The notes: generated by a model from the letters alone, not told the origin. A stretch of DNA of 64,000 nt from Actinophytocola sp050699935 (GCF_050699935.1 NZ_JBOHGB010000024.1:1-64000), one strand, 5' to 3'; positions 1 through 8,361 are shown, numbered from the stretch's first letter. Program-made: numbers and translations.

Positions 1-30
1 GCGCCGCCACCACGCCGTCATCCGCGACGG

Positions 31-1065
31 CTACCAGGAGTAGGTCTTGAGCTCGGCGATCACCTTGTCCACAAAGGACGTGTCGGTGACGTCGGCAGCG
101 GGGATGACCGCCTTCTGGGCCTGGATCGCGACGTTCAGCTCCTGGGTAGCCTCGACCTGCTTGTCGGTCCAACCGAGATCCGGGTTGATGATCTTCAGGT
201 CGCGGTGCGCCTTGATGGCCTCGGCCACGTCGGGCTCGTCCTCCGCCGCGCTCTTGAGCCGCTCCATCGCCAGCGCCGTCGCCTCGTCAAGGTGGTCGAG
301 GGCGTAGCGCATGCCCTTGGTGTACGCCGTGAGCACCTTGGTCAGGTCGTCCGGCCGCTCCTCGATGATCCCCGCGGTGGCGAACCAGCCGGAGCCGAGC
401 ACGTCGGGCACGATGTCGGCGAGCGAGACCAGCCTGTGGAGCTTCGGGTCCCGGTCGATGATCGGGATGTTCTCCACACCGCCGAGCGCCGCGTCGACCT
501 GGCCGCTGAGCAGCGCGGCCATCCGCTCCGAGTCGCCGCCGGACTGCACGATGCTCACCTGACCGGGGTCGATCTGGTACTGCTCCAGGACCGCGTTCAC
601 CAGGATCGCGGACGAGGTGTTGGGCGCCTGGATCGCGATCCGCTTGCCCGCTAGGTCGGCCGGATCGGCGATCTCCTTCTTGGCGAAGATGAAGTCGCGC
701 ACCTTGTTCCACGGCACGCCGACCAGCTTCAGATCGGCGCCGTTCTCGTTGGCGGCGAAGCCGGTGCCCGGGGCGAGCAGGATGACGTCGAGCCGGGAGC
801 CGACCGCGGCCCGGACCAGCTCGGCGCCGTTGGCCGAGGTGAACTCGACGTCGAGGCCCGCCTCGGAGAGATAGCCCTTCTTGTCGCACATGAGGGTGAA
901 CCCGTCGGGGATGGTCGGGCTGATGGTGCCGCTGCGCCAGGCGATGCGCCCGCCCTCGCCGGCCGCGCCCGCGTCGTCGCCACACGCGCCCAGCAGCGGA
1001 ACCGCGCCGAGCGCCAGTCCGATCTTGAGGACGTCCCGGCGAGACCTGGCAGTCTCGAATTTCAT
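31..1065 (-). CDS. ABC transporter substrate-binding lipoprotein, SsuA/NMT1-like
   Basis: This is a 344-residue extracytoplasmic binding protein for an ABC importer of the nitrate/sulfonate/taurine (NMT1/SsuA) class. The N-terminus carries a twin-arginine motif (SRRDVLK, residues 8-14), a hydrophobic stretch and a lipobox ending in LLGAC (Cys28), so it is probably a Tat-exported lipoprotein. The mature part shows NMT1-like blocks such as PADLAGKRIAIQ and an SGQVDAALGG segment. It is the last gene of a minus-strand operon with two permeases, a GntR regulator and two UbiD decarboxylases, which suggests that the cargo is an aromatic or similar carboxylic acid (inference). No ATPase partner lies in the window; it would be expected beyond the left edge. 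Confidence 0.9.
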   Translation of the reverse strand: MKFETARSRRDVLKIGLALGAVPLLGACGDDAGAAGEGGRIAWRSGTISPTIPDGFTLMCDKKGYLSEAGLDVEFTSANGAELVRAAVGSRLDVILLAPGTGFAANENGADLKLVGVPWNKVRDFIFAKKEIADPADLAGKRIAIQAPNTSSAILVNAVLEQYQIDPGQVSIVQSGGDSERMAALLSGQVDAALGGVENIPIIDRDPKLHRLVSLADIVPDVLGSGWFATAGIIEERPDDLTKVLTAYTKGMRYALDHLDEATALAMERLKSAAEDEPDVAEAIKAHRDLKIINPDLGWTDKQVEATQELNVAIQAQKAVIPAADVTDTSFVDKVIAELKTYSW

Positions 1066-1095
1066 GACTTTTCTCTTTCTCGAAAGGAAGTCTGA

Positions 1096-1935
1096 CTAGC
1101 GTTCGTCGCTGTGCCGCTCGGTTTCCTTCCAAGCGACCACCCGCGACTCGACGAACCGGAGCAGCGCGGTGAAGCTGATCCCCAAGATCATCAGAACAAC
1201 GACGGGGCCGAACGCCAGCTGGGTGCGCAGCTGGTTGCTGTAGGTCATCAGCAGCCCGCCGAGACCGCTGATGGCGGTGAACAGCTCGCCCACGACGACG
1301 CCGCTCAGCGCCCGGCCGATGGCGAGCCGGAGCCCGGCGAGGATGAACGGCAGCGACCCGGGGACGACGATCGACACGAAGTTCTTCCACGGACCGGCCG
1401 ACACCGACCGTCCGATGTCCATCATGGACGGACCGATGTTCTTGGCACCGACGTAGGTGTTGATGATGATCGGGAAGGTCGCCACGCTCACCACGATGAT
1501 CAGCTTCGACACGGTGCCGTTGCCGAACCACAGGACCAGCAGCGGTACGAACGCCATCGTCGGTACCACGTAGAGCGCGTAGACGAAGCTGTCCAGCGTG
1601 TGCTCGACCACGCGCGACCGGCCCATGGCCAACCCGATGGGCACGCCGAGCACGGCGGAGATGAGGAACCCGATCGCGAACGTCCCGAGCGACGAGCCCG
1701 CTGCCCGCGGCAGCTCGCCGCTCACCACCGAATCGACCATCCCCTCGAGGATGTGCGACGGCGAGGGCAGGAACAGCGGGCTCACCTGCCTGCCGACGAC
1801 CTCCCACACGCCGAGGACCAGCGTCACCGACACGATCCGCACGACCCACCGCACCTGCGCGCTGCCCGGCCTGCGGGATCGCCGCACGGCGGGGGTCCGC
1901 TGCCCGGGCCGGGTCACCGGGTACGTCGCGGTCAT
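1096..1935 (-). CDS. ABC transporter permease, SsuC/TauC-type
   Basis: This 279-residue inner-membrane permease belongs to the BPD_transp_1 family used by sulfonate, nitrate and taurine importers. It has a basic N-terminal tail (residues 1-28) followed by about six hydrophobic helices. The cytoplasmic coupling (EAA) loop is seen as GRSVSAGPWKNFVSIVVPGS followed by LPFILAGLRLAIG. The start ATG overlaps the stop of the repeat-containing frame upstream by four bases (ATGA), and GGGGAGGCGG just before it is a good ribosome site. It pairs with the other permease at 2225-3022 to form a probable heterodimeric channel that works with the binding protein at 31-1065. Confidence 0.93.
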   Translation of the reverse strand: MTATYPVTRPGQRTPAVRRSRRPGSAQVRWVVRIVSVTLVLGVWEVVGRQVSPLFLPSPSHILEGMVDSVVSGELPRAAGSSLGTFAIGFLISAVLGVPIGLAMGRSRVVEHTLDSFVYALYVVPTMAFVPLLVLWFGNGTVSKLIIVVSVATFPIIINTYVGAKNIGPSMMDIGRSVSAGPWKNFVSIVVPGSLPFILAGLRLAIGRALSGVVVGELFTAISGLGGLLMTYSNQLRTQLAFGPVVVLMILGISFTALLRFVESRVVAWKETERHSDER

Positions 1936-2228
1936 GACTGATCCGCCTCCCCGGAATTCAATGTGCTGGTTCCGTTCCAGCGAAGGGTGCGGTTGTTCAC
2001 GTACTTGTGGCTGGGTTGCGTCACGGTCCCCTTAGGTGCGGTTGGGAAGCGCTCGGTCTGATTTGATCTTGAGGTCGACACAGGGGAATTCCATGTGTTG
2101 GTTCCGTTGAAGAACGAACGATTCTGCTTGGTCACGTGCTTGTAGCTGGGTTGCGTCACGGTCCCCTGAGGTGCGGTTGGGAAGCGCTCGGTCTGATTTG
2201 ATCTTGAGGTCGACACAGGGGGCGTCAT
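1932..2228 (-). CDS. 98-codon frame made of two tandem repeats; possible small coupled gene
   Basis: This frame fills the whole space between the two permease genes. Its ATG overlaps the TGA of the upstream permease (ATGA, 2225-2228) and its TGA overlaps the ATG of the downstream permease (ATGA, 1932-1935). It encodes 98 residues consisting of two copies of a roughly 45-residue unit that begins PVSTSRSNQTERFPTAP and ends NGTxTxNS. There is no signal peptide or recognised domain. Base composition is clearly lower in GC than the flanking genes, and residue use (Ser, Thr, Asn, Gln) is atypical. A related DNA element at 8251-8361 does not keep the same frame throughout, which argues for a non-coding element that merely stays open here. 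Either reading is possible. Confidence 0.4.
   Translation of the reverse strand: MTPPVSTSRSNQTERFPTAPQGTVTQPSYKHVTKQNRSFFNGTNTWNSPVSTSRSNQTERFPTAPKGTVTQPSHKYVNNRTLRWNGTSTLNSGEADQS
1953..2086 (-). repeat. Dispersed intergenic element, copy 1
   Basis: This is one unit of a lower-GC element that is repeated directly with copy 2. On the minus strand it contains the block CCTAAGGGGACCGTGACGCA near 2011-2033 and ends in ACATTGAATTCCGGGGAGG, so the ribosome-binding site of the next permease lies at its downstream edge. Copies 1 and 2 are nearly identical over the first half (minus-strand 5' part) and diverge in the middle. A third related copy sits at 8251-8361 in the opposite orientation, again directly before a start codon. 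Confidence 0.85.
2085..2221 (-). repeat. Dispersed intergenic element, copy 2
   Basis: This is the second, adjacent unit of the element described at 1953-2086. It shares the stretch reading CCTGTGTCGACCTCAAGATC on the minus strand and the CCAACCGCACCT / GGGGACCGTGACGCAACCC blocks, with substitutions such as CTCAGG for CTAAGG. The central part (about 2103-2133) differs from copy 1 by several substitutions and by 6 bp in length, so the two units are diverged rather than a very recent duplication. Confidence 0.85.
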
Positions 2229-3022
2229 TGGTCCATCACCTCGATGTTCACCCGGGACAGCCGCCGTTCGACGAACTGCACCAGGAAGGTGAGCCCGACC
2301 CCGAGCATGACCAGGACGAGGATCGTCGCGAACAGGTAGTCGGGGCGGAAGCTCCGCGCGTAGGCGGTGATCAGGCTGCCCAGCCCGCCGAACGCGAGCA
2401 GGATCTCCGCCACCACCATGCCGCCGACCGCCTGCCCGAGCCCGAGCCGGACCCCGGCCAGGATGTGCGGCAGCGTCGCCGGCAGGAAGATCCGCAGCAG
2501 GATCATGCGCTCCGTCGCGCACAACGAGCGGCCGACCTCGTCGAGCGAACCGCTGACGTCGCGGGCGCCCACATAGGTGTTGATCAGAATCGGGAACACG
2601 GACATCAGGCAGACGACGATGACCTTCGCCTGCAACTCGAGGCCGAACCACAGCACCACGAGGGGGATGAACGCGATGCGCGGCGTCGGGAACAACGCGT
2701 TCACATACGGGTCCAGCGCCGCACCGACCAACCGGTAGCGGCCCATCAACAGCCCGACGGTCACGCCGATCGCGACCGCGAACGAGAAGCCGGCGAACAG
2801 GCTCCGGGCGCTGCTGAGGAACGCCTCGTGCAGGTCGCCGCTCTGCACCAGGATCACGAACGCCTTGACGGTCGCGATCGGGGTGGCGAAGAACCTCGGG
2901 TCGATCCGCGCGGCGATCAGCTGCCATGCGACCAGGACGGTGACCCAGGCGATGACCCGGATCAGCCACGCGGGCAGGCGGGTCCTGGCCCGCGCCCCGG
3001 CGCCCAGCGCCGCCCCGGTCAT
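2225..3022 (-). CDS. ABC transporter permease, SsuC/TauC-type
   Basis: This 265-residue permease is the paralogue of the one at 1096-1935, with matching landmarks (PTPRIAFIPLVVLWFG, FPILINTYVGARDVSGSLDE, LPHILAGVRLGLGQAVGG). About six transmembrane helices are predicted from hydrophobicity. The start is the ATG at 3020-3022, which overlaps the stop codon of the GntR gene (ATGA), so translation is probably coupled to the regulator. Two different permeases in one operon imply a heteromeric membrane domain. Confidence 0.92.
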   Translation of the reverse strand: MTGAALGAGARARTRLPAWLIRVIAWVTVLVAWQLIAARIDPRFFATPIATVKAFVILVQSGDLHEAFLSSARSLFAGFSFAVAIGVTVGLLMGRYRLVGAALDPYVNALFPTPRIAFIPLVVLWFGLELQAKVIVVCLMSVFPILINTYVGARDVSGSLDEVGRSLCATERMILLRIFLPATLPHILAGVRLGLGQAVGGMVVAEILLAFGGLGSLITAYARSFRPDYLFATILVLVMLGVGLTFLVQFVERRLSRVNIEVMDQ

Positions 3023-3735
3023 CGGGCCACCTCGTCCCGATCGGACATCCGGTGTGCCGCCTCGAACCGCTTGCGCGAGTTCACCACGTGGGTGCGGGCG
3101 GCGCGCTCGGCGGCCTTCGGGTCCCGAGCCCGGATGGCGTCGTAGATCGCCCGGTGCTCGCGTGCCGCGACGGTGAGCCGGGCCTGGGTGTCGCCGGTGC
3201 TGGCGAGCAGGGTGGGTTGGAACACCCGCGCCTGGATGCCGATCGTCTCCAGGAACTGCTCCAGCAGCGGCACGCCGGAGGCCCTGGCGATGCAGCCGCC
3301 GAACATCTCGTTCGACCCGAGCCAGCCCGGCCAGTCCCCGGCCTCGACGAACCGCTCGGACTCCTCGACGATCCGGCCGAGCTCGGCGAGCCGCTGGTCG
3401 GTGATGCGCTCGGCGGCCAGCCGGCACACGTGACACAGCACCAGCTCCCGCAGCTTGTACAGGTCCAGCGCGCCTCGGTAGGAGTAGCCGGCGACGACGT
3501 AGCCGCGGGATCCGTTGCGTTGTAACAGGCCTTGGCTGGTCAGGATGCTCAGGGCCATGCGTAGCGGGGTGCGGCTCACGCCCATCCGGTCGGCCAGGGC
3601 CGCTTGGCGGATCACCTGGCCGGGTTCGAAGTGGCCCCGGGTGATCGCGTCGCGTAGCTTCTCCACGACCTGGTCGACCAGTTGCCGCTGCTCGATCCAC
3701 AGCTCGCCGGAGCTGATCCTCGCGTCCTCACCCAT
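3019..3735 (-). CDS. GntR-family transcriptional regulator, FadR/FCD subgroup
   Basis: This 238-residue regulator has an N-terminal winged helix-turn-helix (about residues 15-80, with LRDAITRGHFEPGQVIRQAA and LADRMGVSRTPLRMAL) and a helical C-terminal FCD-type effector domain (about 95-225, with LYKLRELVLCHVCRLAAERI). FCD regulators commonly sense carboxylic acids and repress their own catabolic operon. It lies inside the UbiD-permease operon, six bases after the UbiD stop codon, and is therefore probably autoregulated. A palindrome cluster at 6834-6859 in the divergent promoter region is the best candidate binding site. Confidence 0.93.
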   Translation of the reverse strand: MGEDARISSGELWIEQRQLVDQVVEKLRDAITRGHFEPGQVIRQAALADRMGVSRTPLRMALSILTSQGLLQRNGSRGYVVAGYSYRGALDLYKLRELVLCHVCRLAAERITDQRLAELGRIVEESERFVEAGDWPGWLGSNEMFGGCIARASGVPLLEQFLETIGIQARVFQPTLLASTGDTQARLTVAAREHRAIYDAIRARDPKAAERAARTHVVNSRKRFEAAHRMSDRDEVAR

Positions 3736-3741
3736 AGCGGG

Positions 3742-5082
3742 CTACCAGGTGACCTCGTCGGTACCGGGGACGAGCACCTTCTCGTAGCGCAGCGCCTCCG
3801 CTCCGAGCGGTTTCGTGGCATCGGTGCCCATCTTGGAGGTCTGCCGCACGAGCGGGGCCGACGGGTCCAGCGGCGCGCCGACCATCACGGGGAAGATGTG
3901 TACGTCGGTCGCCGGCTGCGAGCGGGTGTTGACCGCCCAGTTGACCTCGCGGTCGTCGAAGATGTTCACGTCCTCGTCGACCACCACGCAGTACTTCGCC
4001 TGCGCGTTGCCGGCGAGCACCGCCGACATCACGTTCCACGGCTCACTCTGGTGCCGCTTGGTCATCTTCACCACGGCCTCGTAGACGTAGTTGCCCTTGA
4101 CCGTCACGTCGATCACGCCCGGGCTGACCCGCTTGGCGTCGGAGTACACGACGGCGTTCATCGCCACCCAGTTGAGGAGGTGGTCCTCGGTGACCGGGAA
4201 GCCGGTGAGCACGGTCTGGAAGATCGGGTCGCGGCGGTGGGTGATCGCGGTGACGGTCATGACCGGCACCTGCATCCGGCCGCCGTAGCAGCCGGGGAAC
4301 TCGCCGAAGGGCGCCTCGGTCTGCGTGTCGCCCGGCTCGATGTAGCCCTCGATGACACACTCGGCGCTCGCCGGCACCAGCACGTCGATCGTCTCGCAGC
4401 GGGTCAGCTTGAGCGGGCCGCCGAGCAGCGCCCCACCGATCGCGTACTTCTCCTGGTCGTGCGGGACCCGCGCGCACGCACCCAGCACCGTGCACGGGTC
4501 CGGCCCGATGACCACCGCGATCTCCAGCCGCTCGCCGCGCTCCGCGCGCTTGAGCCGCGCCCGGCCGATGCGCCGCTCGTTGGGTGCCCACAGGCCGAGG
4601 CGGTCGCGGCCGAACACCTCCATCCGGTGCATGCCGAGGCCGTGCACGCCGGTGTCCGGGTCCCGGGCGACCTGCACGCCGGCGGTGATGAACGGACCGT
4701 CCTTTTCGGAGTGAGTGACCACCGGGACGGTGGCGAGGTCGACGTCGTCCCCGGTGACGACGACGTCCTTGACCGGGCCGCCGTCCACCACCTCCCAGGG
4801 GATCGGGTTCTGGATCGCCTCCAGGTAGTGCCGCGTCACCTGCTCGATCGGCACGTCCAGCGCGTCGAGCACCCGCCCCGGGGTCGCGTACATGGCGCCG
4901 GTGGCCCGCCACCCCGGGTGCCCGACCACGTCGTCGAACACGAAGCACGGGCCGCCCGTGTCCGAGGACTTGCGGATGTACGCGGCGATCTCCCACTTGG
5001 TGCTCACCGGCTTGCCGACGGTGACGAGGTCGCCCTTCTTGTCGAGGTGCTCGAGGAATTCCCTCATGTCGTTCCAGTACAC
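3742..5082 (-). CDS. UbiD-family (de)carboxylase
   Basis: This 446-residue protein is a member of the UbiD family of reversible decarboxylases that use prenylated FMN and a divalent metal. The family hallmark EAPFGEFPG is at residues 256-264, and the metal/cofactor region VVDEDVNIFDDREVNWA at 367-383. Length fits UbiD enzymes (450-500 residues). The gene follows a second UbiD by 49 bp and precedes the GntR gene. The substrate is unknown; aromatic or alpha,beta-unsaturated acids are typical of the family. No UbiX flavin prenyltransferase is encoded nearby, so the cofactor must come from elsewhere in the genome. Confidence 0.92.
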   Translation of the reverse strand: MYWNDMREFLEHLDKKGDLVTVGKPVSTKWEIAAYIRKSSDTGGPCFVFDDVVGHPGWRATGAMYATPGRVLDALDVPIEQVTRHYLEAIQNPIPWEVVDGGPVKDVVVTGDDVDLATVPVVTHSEKDGPFITAGVQVARDPDTGVHGLGMHRMEVFGRDRLGLWAPNERRIGRARLKRAERGERLEIAVVIGPDPCTVLGACARVPHDQEKYAIGGALLGGPLKLTRCETIDVLVPASAECVIEGYIEPGDTQTEAPFGEFPGCYGGRMQVPVMTVTAITHRRDPIFQTVLTGFPVTEDHLLNWVAMNAVVYSDAKRVSPGVIDVTVKGNYVYEAVVKMTKRHQSEPWNVMSAVLAGNAQAKYCVVVDEDVNIFDDREVNWAVNTRSQPATDVHIFPVMVGAPLDPSAPLVRQTSKMGTDATKPLGAEALRYEKVLVPGTDEVTW

Positions 5083-5131
5083 GGGCCGCCTCCGCGGGGT
5101 CGTGAGGGTGGAGTTCGGGGTTTCGGGCGCG

Positions 5132-6583
5132 CTAGCCGAAGGCCGGGGCGCCGGTGGAGCCGAACAGCGTCGGTCCCCACTTCCGCAGCGTGGCCTCGCG
5201 GACTTCGGGGGTCAGCTCGACGACGTCGGAGAACTGCTCGCGCCACTCCCACGGCCGGGTCGCGTCGATGATCATGCGCGAGGTGAACGGGTTCTTCTTC
5301 TGTCCCGGCGGGACCATCGGGTCGAGCTCGTCGCTCCACGCACGCTTGATGATCGACACATCGGTGGCCGGGTCGCTGCGGGTGCAGACCGCCCACATCA
5401 CGTCATTCAGGTTGTAGGCGTCGATGTCCTCGTCGACGACGATCACGATGCGCCCCATGTACGCCCCGCCCTGGCACATGGCCGCGACGTGCCCGACCTG
5501 CGTGGCGTGCCCCGGGTATCGCTGCTTGATGGACACGGCGACCAGGAACCGGCTGCCACACTCGTGGAGCCAGACGTGCTGCACCTCCGGGATGCCGGCC
5601 TTGCGGATCTCCTCGCGGATCCGGGCCGCGCGGATGGTGCCGAGCGCGGTGTGCTTGCCGGTCGGCGGCTTGGCCGGTGGCGTGCCGGTCATGATCGGGC
5701 TGTTGCGGTGGTAGACGCGGTGGATCGTGGTCACGTACTCCATCCGCTCGCCGCTGGCGTAGTAGCCGGGCCACTCGCCGAACGGCGCCTCGCGGTGCTT
5801 CTCGGCGGGGGAGATCTCGCCCTCGAGGACGATCTCCGCGCGGGCGGGGATCGGCAGCCCGGTGTAGTCACCCTCCAGCACCTCCACCGGCTCGCCCTTC
5901 AGCCCGCCGATGTAGCCGTACTCGGACTTGCCGTAGGGCACCTGGGTGCCGCCGGCGAGTAGGATCAGCGGGTCCTGGCCGACCGAGATCGCCACGCGCA
6001 TCGGCTTGCCCTCGGCGAATAGCTTGTCGCGGAAGATCGTGGCGTGCTTGCCGGGTGCGGTGTAGACGCACACCCGCCGCTCGTCGACGACCATCACGCG
6101 GTAGGTGCCGATGTTGACCCAGCCGCCGTCCGGGTCCCGGCAGATCACCGCGTCGCCCGTGCCGATGTAGCGGCCGCCGTCCTTGTCGTGCCAGCGCGGC
6201 ACGGGGAACCTCAGCAGGTCGACCTGGTCGTCGGCGAAGACGTTCTCGAGCAGCGGGCCGTCGGTGACGACCTTCGGCGGCACGTCGGGCAGGTCCTGGA
6301 GCCGGGTACGCCACAGGTCGCAGTAGTCCGCCTTGGACAGTCCGGTGGGGAAGCCGACCATGAGCGCGACGCGGTTGAGCGAGCTGATCGGGTTGACGAG
6401 GATCCGGTGGTCGGGTTCGAAGCCCTGGATCCGGTCGAACAGGACCGCCGGACCGTCCATCGCGTGCTCGGCGACATCGGTGATGGGCGCGACGTCGTCA
6501 TCGACATGTGCTCCCGAAATCCGCCGCAGCTCGCCAAGTTCTTCGACTTTGTCGATCCAATCCCGCAAATCCTGATAAGTCAC
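5132..6583 (-). CDS. UbiD-family (de)carboxylase, paralogue
   Basis: This 483-residue UbiD-type enzyme is the first gene of the minus-strand operon. Family motifs include EAPFGEWPGYY (residues 265-275) and IVVDEDIDAYNLNDVMWAV near the C-terminus, in line with prenyl-FMN decarboxylases. It is clearly diverged from the adjacent UbiD at 3742-5082. Some UbiD systems are multi-subunit, so the pair could form a heteromeric complex or could act on different intermediates; the sequence alone cannot tell. Its promoter must lie in the 485-bp divergent region upstream. Confidence 0.92.
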   Translation of the reverse strand: MTYQDLRDWIDKVEELGELRRISGAHVDDDVAPITDVAEHAMDGPAVLFDRIQGFEPDHRILVNPISSLNRVALMVGFPTGLSKADYCDLWRTRLQDLPDVPPKVVTDGPLLENVFADDQVDLLRFPVPRWHDKDGGRYIGTGDAVICRDPDGGWVNIGTYRVMVVDERRVCVYTAPGKHATIFRDKLFAEGKPMRVAISVGQDPLILLAGGTQVPYGKSEYGYIGGLKGEPVEVLEGDYTGLPIPARAEIVLEGEISPAEKHREAPFGEWPGYYASGERMEYVTTIHRVYHRNSPIMTGTPPAKPPTGKHTALGTIRAARIREEIRKAGIPEVQHVWLHECGSRFLVAVSIKQRYPGHATQVGHVAAMCQGGAYMGRIVIVVDEDIDAYNLNDVMWAVCTRSDPATDVSIIKRAWSDELDPMVPPGQKKNPFTSRMIIDATRPWEWREQFSDVVELTPEVREATLRKWGPTLFGSTGAPAFG

Positions 6584-7068
6584 GCGGCCGTTCCTCTCCG
6601 CTCGGTCGTCAACGACAGCCCGGGGTGGTCAGGAGTTGAATCTCGGATCCAAAGTGCAGGATTTCGCATCCGAAGTTTCAGCAGGCTAAGCGCCCGCAAG
6701 GTCACCGTCAAGACCATCCCGGTTCCCGTTCTCGCAACATTCTGAAACGTTCCCGACCACATCCGGGTGTAGACATAACAGCAGGTCGATAGCCTGATCG
6801 CAATGATCTGGGTTGTCCTACCGTGCAGCGTGCCGTACTATGTACGATAGTGGCGTACGATGGCCGCCTTGTCTACTACTTCTTTGGCCCGGCGCGCGGG
6901 CCGGGCACGGTGCCGGAGGCGAAAATTCGGAGCGCTCGGAAATCGAGCCGGACACGCCACCCACGAGCGTGCCGGAAATTTTCCAACCGCACGTTTCGCA
7001 CAGTCCTGTTCGATTGTCCACGCACGGCACACGACCGAATACATCGCGCACAAAATTCATCGAGCGAA
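6584..7068. promoter_or_regulatory. Divergent promoter region between the two catabolic arms
   Basis: This 485-bp region separates the UbiD gene (minus) from the dehydrogenase gene (plus). I see no convincing gene in it. Although the plus frame of the dehydrogenase stays open from about 6823, the upstream residues are basic and low in complexity and do not resemble the family. The stretch around 6780-6870 is less GC-rich and holds the palindromes listed separately. Promoters for both arms are expected here; no consensus -35/-10 pair was clear enough to place. Confidence 0.6.
6834..6859. promoter_or_regulatory. Palindrome cluster, candidate GntR operator
   Basis: Three overlapping or adjacent dyads are visible: CGTAC-TAT-GTACG (6834-6846), ACTAT-GTACG-ATAGT (6837-6851) and CGTACG (6854-6859). 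They lie in the divergent region controlled by the only local regulator, the FCD-type GntR at 3019-3735. Assignment to GntR is inference from position and symmetry. Confidence 0.45.
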
Positions 7069-8217
7069 ATGAGAACGACTGTGGTTCGGGTGCTGACGAA
7101 CGAGGACCTCGGTGCCGTGCTCGACTACCCGCACGCCATCGACGCGCTCTACGGGAGCCTCGCCGCGTTCGCCGCCGGCGAGGCGGCCCGCCGCCCCCGG
7201 GTCGACGTGCTCGCCCCGGCCGGCACGGCCGGCGAGTACGCCCGGTTCACCACCGCCGACGGCGTGGTGAGCGGCGGCTACTACGCGCTGCGGGTCAAGC
7301 CCGAGGTGATCCACTGGCCGGTGGTCGACGGCGCCCGCCGCCTGTCCGCGTACTACTCCACACCGGGCCACTACGGCGGGTTCGTCCTCTTGTTCCGCAC
7401 GAGCGACGCGGCACTGGTCGCGATCATCCAGGACGGCCACCTTCGGTACGTCCGCACCTCGGCACTCGCCGGTCTCGGTGCCCGCTACCTGGCCCGCCCG
7501 GACTCGGCGGTGCTGGGGATGCTGGGCGCCGGCGGCTTCGCCCGCAGCTACGCCCGCGCGCTGGCGACGGTGCTGCCGCTGACCCGGATCAAGGTCTACT
7601 GCCCCACTCCCGAGCACGTCGAGGCCTACTGCGCCGAGCTGCGCGCGGATGGCCTGCCGGCCGAGCCCGCCACCGGGCCCGAGGAAGCCCTCGACGGCGC
7701 GGACGTGGTGTCCACATGCACCAACTCGCTGCCGCCCGTGCTGTTCGGCGAGCACCTGCGACCGGGCATGTTCGTGTGCAACGTGTCCAACCGGGAGCTG
7801 CACGCCTCCGCCCGGGAGCGGATCACGACTGTCGGGCACCTCGCCGAGCAGCCCACGCCGCTGAACCTCGGCGGCTACCAGGACGACAACTTCGCCATCC
7901 ACCTCAACACGATGTGCTACGTGGCCGGGCGGGAGGAGGAGCGCGCCGCGATCCCCCGCGGCGGCGGCGCGGGGGCGCCCTTCGCCGGGCGGCACGTGGC
8001 GTGCGTCGACTGGATGAGCGGGACACCGCTCGGCCGCACCACCGACGACGAGATCACCTTCCTGAGCGACCTCGCGGGCGGCGGCGCGCAGGGCCTGTCC
8101 AGCGGTGGCCTGCAAGGGGTCGAGCTGGCCGGGCTGGCCGGCCGCGCCTACGAGCTGGCGGCCGCGGCGGGCCTGGGCACCGAACTACCCGACGAACTGT
8201 TCCTGCAAAAAGACTGA
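7069..8217 (+). CDS. Ornithine cyclodeaminase/mu-crystallin family dehydrogenase
   Basis: This 382-residue protein belongs to the OCD/mu-crystallin family of NAD(P)-dependent enzymes (cyclodeaminases, ketimine reductases, some amino-acid dehydrogenases). A Rossmann dinucleotide motif is seen as GMLGAGGFARSYA (about 150-162), with the family-type segment LRYVRTSALAGLGARYLARP just before it and DVVSTCTNS later. I chose the ATG at 7069 because the family fold begins right after it (VRVLTNEDLGAVLDY); the frame is open further upstream but has no family character. It is the first gene of the plus-strand arm, so its substrate probably belongs to the same pathway as the UbiD enzymes. No specific reaction can be assigned. 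Confidence 0.85.
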   Translation: MRTTVVRVLTNEDLGAVLDYPHAIDALYGSLAAFAAGEAARRPRVDVLAPAGTAGEYARFTTADGVVSGGYYALRVKPEVIHWPVVDGARRLSAYYSTPGHYGGFVLLFRTSDAALVAIIQDGHLRYVRTSALAGLGARYLARPDSAVLGMLGAGGFARSYARALATVLPLTRIKVYCPTPEHVEAYCAELRADGLPAEPATGPEEALDGADVVSTCTNSLPPVLFGEHLRPGMFVCNVSNRELHASARERITTVGHLAEQPTPLNLGGYQDDNFAIHLNTMCYVAGREEERAAIPRGGGAGAPFAGRHVACVDWMSGTPLGRTTDDEITFLSDLAGGGAQGLSSGGLQGVELAGLAGRAYELAAAAGLGTELPDELFLQKD

Positions 8218-8250
8218 CACGAAGATGACCGCAGAAGAACCACGTGTCTA

Positions 8251-8361
8251 CCAACCGCACCTAAGGGGACCGGGACGCAACCCAGCCACAAGTACGCACC
8301 AAACCGGACAAGACAAACCCAACGCAACCAACACATGTAATTCCGGAGAGGCGGAACTGAC
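8251..8361 (+). repeat. Dispersed intergenic element, copy 3
   Basis: This 111-bp stretch in the 144-bp gap before the next gene is the inverted-orientation relative of the elements at 1953-2221. It shares CCTAAGGGGACCG, GACGCAACCCAGCCACAAGT and ACATGTAATTCCGGAGAGGC, and it also ends in a GAGGCGG ribosome site followed by an ATG. The central part is shorter and different, and the reading frame seen in copies 1 and 2 is not kept. All three copies therefore precede a transporter- or binding-protein-like gene of the same locus. Confidence 0.8.

Noticed and set aside
1..30. Start of an ATPase gene (ATG at 18-20 on the minus strand)
   Set aside because: Only six codons would be visible, which is not enough to support a gene.
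3682..5271. Plus-strand frame of 529 codons opposite the UbiD gene
   Set aside because: The minus strand encodes a clear UbiD enzyme over the same bases, and the plus frame has shadow composition (His/Arg/Val/Asp).
6823..7068. N-terminal extension of 82 residues for the OCD-family protein
   Set aside because: The extension is basic and irregular, lies over the palindromic promoter region, and has no counterpart in the family.
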